Below are positions 13,938 through 16,785 of a DNA stretch of 16,785 bases, piece after piece. Made by a program: the position numbers and the translations under genes. Origin of the DNA: Dyella_B sp035508675. GTDB taxonomy: Bacteria; Pseudomonadota; Gammaproteobacteria; Xanthomonadales; Rhodanobacteraceae. The DNA lies in the NCBI RefSeq assembly GCF_035508675.1, contig NZ_DATJMN010000202.1, positions 1-16,785 of the forward strand, written 5' to 3'. A model generated the notes under the pieces. That model worked only from the letters and a program-made list of their open reading frames with translations. It was not told where the DNA came from and did no database searches. Every line of letters starts with the position of its first letter. Positions within the stretch are counted from its first letter, which is position 1.

Positions 13938-16785
13938 ATGAACGCAAAACGGATAGGTTTGGATCGGTCGGGTATGGCGGCGTTGATCGGTTTAGCGGCG
14001 CTTGGTGTCTTTGCGTTGGCATTACCACCTGCTGCATCACCCGAGCGCGTCACCTGTGCGAGTCACATGTACGTAATGCCCGCCTCGGCACACGTTAGCC
14101 ACACACTGTTAACTGACGGTCGCATCTTAGAGATGTACGGCGCTGAGGGTTTCGTTTATCTCGTTGGGGATCACCAACGAACGGTATTGAAACTGCCTGA
14201 AACACGTCGCTTTGGCTCAGTCACGGTCATGCCCAATGGCTTGGTGCTGCTCTGGGGCGGCATCGATGCCCAGGGCCATGTGCTCGAAAGCGGCGAATGG
14301 TTCAACCCCGACACGCAGCATTTCGTGCGCACAGGTTCCTTGGGCTTGCCCGCACGAGCCGGTCATACGTTGACGGTGCTGACAGACGGCACGCTGCTGA
14401 TGACAGGAGGCTGGTCCTCCGATGGCACACCCGCCACGACGGCGGTGATATGGCAAGAAGCATCCCATCAATCGACCCCGTTGCCAGAAACCCACACGCC
14501 GCGCATGGATGCGATCGCCACGTTGCAGGCCGATGGTTCGGTGCGCATCGAGAACGGTGTCGATGACAAAGGGCAGCCCTTGCAGAGCGCTTGGGTCTTC
14601 CCTCCGGCGGCATCATCCCAACGCGTTGCTTCAAAACCTTCGTCGGCATCACTGATCGCCGAAACCCGCCCCATTTCGGATACCGACCACGCCTCCATTC
14701 ACGGTCCCCTGGTGTTGCGCTTTGCCGTACCGGTTGACCTGAAGCAACTGAACACCCACAGCGTGACCTTGCTGGGACCGGAAGGCACGGTGCCGGTACA
14801 CGTCATCGGCGCTGAAGGCGGTCGCCTTGGGTTCGTGCAACTGCCGGATGATCTCTATCCCGGCTCGCGCTACACGCTGTTCGTCAAAGGCTTGCACACC
14901 GCGACAGGGGCGGCGGTGCCGTACACCACGGTTGGCTTTACGACCACCAGCACGGATGCCACCGGCGTGGTGGTGGCCGGTCACGGCGCACGGCCTGCGC
15001 CGGAAGATAAGGAAGCCGGCCCGTCGCTGCCGCCGCTTTACGTGATGGCCGGTGGCGGCCATACGGCGCCTTGCCCGGACGACAGCCTGTGCCGTCCGCA
15101 CAGCTTTGTACGCGATGGCGCCTTCTATCCCGGCAAGAACAACGCACCCGATTTCACCGGTGCGCATTGGCGCCTGTACGCGCCTTATCAGCATCTGCCC
15201 GATACGCATGCGCTCGAAGCCGCGTTGCCGAAGGGCACGACAGCGCTGATCGGCCAGGTGCGGCAGATCGATGAAACCCCGGTCGCCAACGCCGAAGTAA
15301 GCATCGGCAACACCACCGTGCGCACCGATGCCAAGGGTGTGTTCGTGCTATCCAACATTCCGGCCGGCCGCGACGAACTGCTCGTGGACGGTGCCTCGGC
15401 CAGCCACGGCGAGGTGAAGTACGGCCGTTTTGTGGTGGGCGCGGACGTGAAGGCCAAGGCCATCAGCCACATGCCGTTCGTGATGTATCTGCCGCGCGTC
15501 CTGCCGCGCGATGAAATCACGCTGCCCACCCCGACCACACGCGAAGTGGTGCTGACGCACCCGGATATGCCAGGCCTGGAACTGCATATTCCCGCCGACG
15601 CGGTGTTCAAGGATCGCCATGGGCATGTGCTCACGCATATCGCCCTGGTGCCCACGCCGGTTGATCACGCGCCGTTCCCGTTGCCCGACAACTTCCCGAT
15701 GTACTTCACCATCCAGCCGGGCGATGCGGTGGTGCAGGGGCTGACGCCGGAAGCGGCCCGCGGCATTCGCGTGGTGTATCCCAATTACGGCAAGGCGAAG
15801 GCCAGTACGCCGGCCGATTTCTGGGTGTATAGCGTCAAGGAAGGCTGGCAGATGTATGGGTCGGGGCATGTGACGGCCGATGCGAAGCATCTGGCACCGG
15901 ATCCGGGCGTGACGCTGGCTTGGGCGTTGGGGGCAGGGGCCTCGCAGAGCAGTGGCAATCCGCCGAACGCAAAAAAGCCGAACAATTGCAAAAAAGGAAA
16001 GCCGATCGATTTGCAGACCGGCATTCTGTTCCACGAATGGAACGACTTTGCCATTAACGACGTGATGCCGCTGACGCTAACGCGCGCCTACACATCGGCT
16101 GATTCCAACTCGCATGCCTTCGGGGTTGGCGGCAATGCCAACTTTGGTATCCATCTGTGGAGCGCGAGCAGCTCTGTAGGAACCAGCATGTCGCTGGTAC
16201 TGCCGTGCGGCGAAGGGATTGCCTATAACCAGATTAGCGGCAACGACAACTGGCCCCTCACGGGAGCGGTGTGGGAACACACGGGCACAAACTCGGCCTT
16301 CTATGGCTCGACCATCCAGTTCCTGCTGGACAACACGCCTCTGGGTGCGCACTGGATCCTCACCATGAAGGACGGGACCCAGTACGCCTTCACCCGCCAC
16401 GTGCCCAATTCCCTGTCGTGGATCCAGGACCGCTACGGCAATCAAATCCAGTTCAGCTACAACGGCGGCCTGATCCAGCAGATGGTGTCGCCGAGCGGGC
16501 GCACGATCACGTTCAACTACGACAGCAGCAACCGCATCACCAGCGCCACCGACAACAGTGGTCGCACCATCGGCTATGCCTATAACAGTGCTGGCAGCCT
16601 GGCGACGGTCACCTATCCGGACCAGACCACCGAGCAATACACCTACGACAGCAACAACCGCATGCTGACCATGCAAGACCGGCGGGGTCATGTGTGGGTC
16701 ACCAACCAGTATGACACCAACGGAAGGGTGACCAAGCAAACGTATGCCGACAACACGTCCTACCAGTTTGCCTACACCACCAACA
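13938..16785 (+). CDS. Large RHS-repeat protein with mosaic N-terminus (3' end outside the window)
   Basis: The frame is open from the ATG at 13938 (AAAGGA 7 bases upstream) to the window edge, 949 codons without a stop. Order of parts: signal anchor (about 12-32); kelch/galactose-oxidase-like beta segment (about 95-215, MPNGLVLLWGG and LLMTGGW blades); Ig-like domain of Big_5 style (about 243-336, PISDTDHASIHGPLVLRF to TTVGFTT); carboxypeptidase-regulatory-like fold (about 437-487, GQVRQIDETPVANAEV, TDAKGVFVLSNIPAG); a DUF6531-like entry (about 687-745, GKPIDLQTGILF, LTLTRAYTS); then YD repeats from about 840 (FNYDSSNRI, YAYNSAGSLATVTYPD, YTYDSNNRM). RHS proteins form a beta-cocoon around a C-terminal effector; that end is not in the window, so toxin activity cannot be judged. 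The protein should be exported. Four TTA codons lie in the first 80. Confidence 0.92.
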   Translation, partial: MNAKRIGLDRSGMAALIGLAALGVFALALPPAASPERVTCASHMYVMPASAHVSHTLLTDGRILEMYGAEGFVYLVGDHQRTVLKLPETRRFGSVTVMPNGLVLLWGGIDAQGHVLESGEWFNPDTQHFVRTGSLGLPARAGHTLTVLTDGTLLMTGGWSSDGTPATTAVIWQEASHQSTPLPETHTPRMDAIATLQADGSVRIENGVDDKGQPLQSAWVFPPAASSQRVASKPSSASLIAETRPISDTDHASIHGPLVLRFAVPVDLKQLNTHSVTLLGPEGTVPVHVIGAEGGRLGFVQLPDDLYPGSRYTLFVKGLHTATGAAVPYTTVGFTTTSTDATGVVVAGHGARPAPEDKEAGPSLPPLYVMAGGGHTAPCPDDSLCRPHSFVRDGAFYPGKNNAPDFTGAHWRLYAPYQHLPDTHALEAALPKGTTALIGQVRQIDETPVANAEVSIGNTTVRTDAKGVFVLSNIPAGRDELLVDGASASHGEVKYGRFVVGADVKAKAISHMPFVMYLPRVLPRDEITLPTPTTREVVLTHPDMPGLELHIPADAVFKDRHGHVLTHIALVPTPVDHAPFPLPDNFPMYFTIQPGDAVVQGLTPEAARGIRVVYPNYGKAKASTPADFWVYSVKEGWQMYGSGHVTADAKHLAPDPGVTLAWALGAGASQSSGNPPNAKKPNNCKKGKPIDLQTGILFHEWNDFAINDVMPLTLTRAYTSADSNSHAFGVGGNANFGIHLWSASSSVGTSMSLVLPCGEGIAYNQISGNDNWPLTGAVWEHTGTNSAFYGSTIQFLLDNTPLGAHWILTMKDGTQYAFTRHVPNSLSWIQDRYGNQIQFSYNGGLIQQMVSPSGRTITFNYDSSNRITSATDNSGRTIGYAYNSAGSLATVTYPDQTTEQYTYDSNNRMLTMQDRRGHVWVTNQYDTNGRVTKQTYADNTSYQFAYTTN
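15969..15995 (+). other. Two A6 runs in the RHS linker, the first an in-phase A-AAA-AAG slippery heptamer
   Basis: The zero frame reads GCA AAA AAG at 15969-15977, which is the X-XXY-YYZ arrangement known from dnaX-type -1 frameshifting. A second A6 run lies at 15990-15995. A -1 shift at the first site would add 26 codons and stop at TAA 16055-16057, giving a product of about 706 residues that lacks the YD-repeat core. No upstream Shine-Dalgarno-like stimulator is seen; a weak 6-bp stem (15987-15992 with 16010-16015) lies downstream. Confidence 0.3.

Noticed and set aside
1..16785. CRISPR array, tRNA, rRNA or riboswitch
   Set aside because: No regularly spaced identical repeats, no cloverleaf with CCA-like end and no recognisable riboswitch core were seen by eye on either strand.

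Overview
The window looks like chromosome from a GC-rich gammaproteobacterium of the order Xanthomonadales, probably a Rhodanobacteraceae relative such as Dyella or Rhodanobacter. The reasons are strong third-position GC, several GTG starts, dense short palindromic repeats with a GTAG head (core GGGATTTCATCCCAGC), and the gene content: a secreted M61 peptidase, a FadI-like thiolase, a PAS-GGDEF-EAL protein and very long RHS proteins. This placement is inference from style and gene families; no marker gene is present.

Layout. 1-217 is the right end of an IS3-family insertion sequence: the last codons of the transposase and the terminal inverted repeat. 218-541 has no convincing gene but holds two hairpin repeats. 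542-2479 (+) encodes an exported M61 metallopeptidase with a PDZ domain. A repeat-rich gap leads to an HDOD signalling protein (2682-3704, +), which converges across a REP hairpin on a PAS-PAS-PAS-GGDEF-EAL protein (6237-3751, -). Upstream of that on the minus strand lies an uncharacterised 378-residue protein (7491-6355, -). It is divergent from a FadI-like thiolase (7675-8958, +), and a nested dyad sits between the two starts. A small TonB-C domain protein follows the thiolase. It converges across another REP on an orphan ribbon-helix-helix antitoxin-like gene (9798-9526, -), whose stop codon lies inside the REP. Next come a diheme cytochrome c peroxidase/MauG-family protein (10931-9888, -) and the lipoprotein gene just upstream of it (11466-10963, -), which look like one operon.

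From 11717 to the right edge is the most distinctive part. A 717-residue secreted protein combines one RHS/YD repeat, two IPT/TIG domains and two tandem copies of a roughly 220-residue module. It is followed 67 bp later by a giant RHS protein that runs off the window. The RHS protein has a mosaic N-terminus: signal anchor, kelch-like segment, Ig-like Big_5-type domain, carboxypeptidase-regulatory-like domain, DUF6531-like entry segment, then YD repeats. The pair looks like a secreted/cell-surface RHS locus with a dedicated adhesin-like partner. The variable C-terminal region, which would carry any toxin, and any immunity gene lie beyond the window. The companion and the first part of the RHS gene are visibly less GC-biased than the rest, suggesting recombination or transfer.

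Functional links: the HDOD and GGDEF-EAL genes suggest local c-di-GMP/signalling functions, and the thiolase suggests fatty-acid or acetoacetyl-CoA metabolism. The peroxidase and its lipoprotein partner would act in the periplasm. All functions are read from motifs only.
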